From Candidatus Desantisbacteria bacterium CG2_30_40_21 (GTDB taxonomy: Bacteria; UBA9089; CG2-30-40-21): a stretch of 5,648 bases of DNA. A program made the translations under genes and the position numbers. Location of the stretch: NCBI GenBank assembly GCA_001873945.1, contig MNYI01000207.1, positions 1-5,648 of the forward strand. Reading direction: 5' to 3'. Below, one piece after another: positions 5,594-5,648 of the stretch (positions within the stretch are counted from its first letter, which is position 1; every line of letters starts with the position of its first letter). Under the pieces are notes generated by a model. It made no database searches. It was given only the letters and a program-made list of their open reading frames with translations, and had not been told where the DNA came from.

Positions 5594-5648
5594 GCTAAAG
5601 ATTTTTCTTGACTCCCTACTCCCCTTCCCTCGGTATCTTCATCTTCCC
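5594..5648. other. Pyrimidine-rich tail, no gene seen
   Basis: After copy C the plus strand is rich in C and T, with short CTCCC and CTTCCC runs (such as CTCCCTACTCCCCTTCCC). I see no coding frame, ribosome binding site or RNA gene. It may be part of another dispersed intergenic repeat or the edge of a further gene beyond the window. Confidence 0.4.

Overview
The window is a compact, AT-rich bacterial segment with six protein genes, all on the minus strand and read from right to left: an HU/IHF-type DNA-binding protein, MiaB, a membrane-anchored lytic transglycosylase, a PgsA-type phosphatidyltransferase, an MGDG-synthase-type glycosyltransferase and a divergent polysaccharide deacetylase. 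All six look intact. The genes are general bacterial ones and do not fix the taxon. The envelope genes and abundant intergenic repeats would suit an uncultivated, probably diderm lineage, but that is inference.

Layout, right to left. 5594-5648 is a short pyrimidine-rich tail with no visible gene. 5382-5593 is a complete 212-bp inverted-repeat element (copy C). 5319-5381 is the leader of the first gene, with a good ribosome binding site, a consensus-like -10 and a 9-bp tandem repeat. HU, miaB and the transglycosylase follow with a 15-bp gap and then a 4-bp ATGA overlap, so they look co-transcribed and in part translationally coupled. A degenerate copy of the same element in the opposite orientation (copy B, about 2939-3075) separates the transglycosylase from pgsA. 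Then come pgsA, the glycosyltransferase (43-bp gap) and the deacetylase (13-bp gap). Its stop codon touches a third element copy (copy A, 1-158, cut by the window edge).

Functionally the cluster mixes nucleoid architecture (HU), tRNA anticodon-loop modification (MiaB), peptidoglycan turnover (transglycosylase), phospholipid head-group synthesis (PgsA), probable glycolipid synthesis (glycosyltransferase) and a probable envelope polysaccharide hydrolase (deacetylase). The last four share an envelope theme; no single pathway joins all six.

I see no new enzymatic, defence or mobile system among the genes. The most distinctive feature is the repeat family: MITE-like elements with terminal inverted repeats, a conserved 23-24-nt centre and arms built from 8-bp units (TTGATRRG / CYYATCAA) that vary in number between copies. 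Two copies in the same orientation bracket the whole gene cluster. The third lies inside it and appears to run into the 5' end of pgsA. Five of the six gene starts are placed inside their longest open frame or decided by ribosome-binding-site or overlap evidence, given in each entry.
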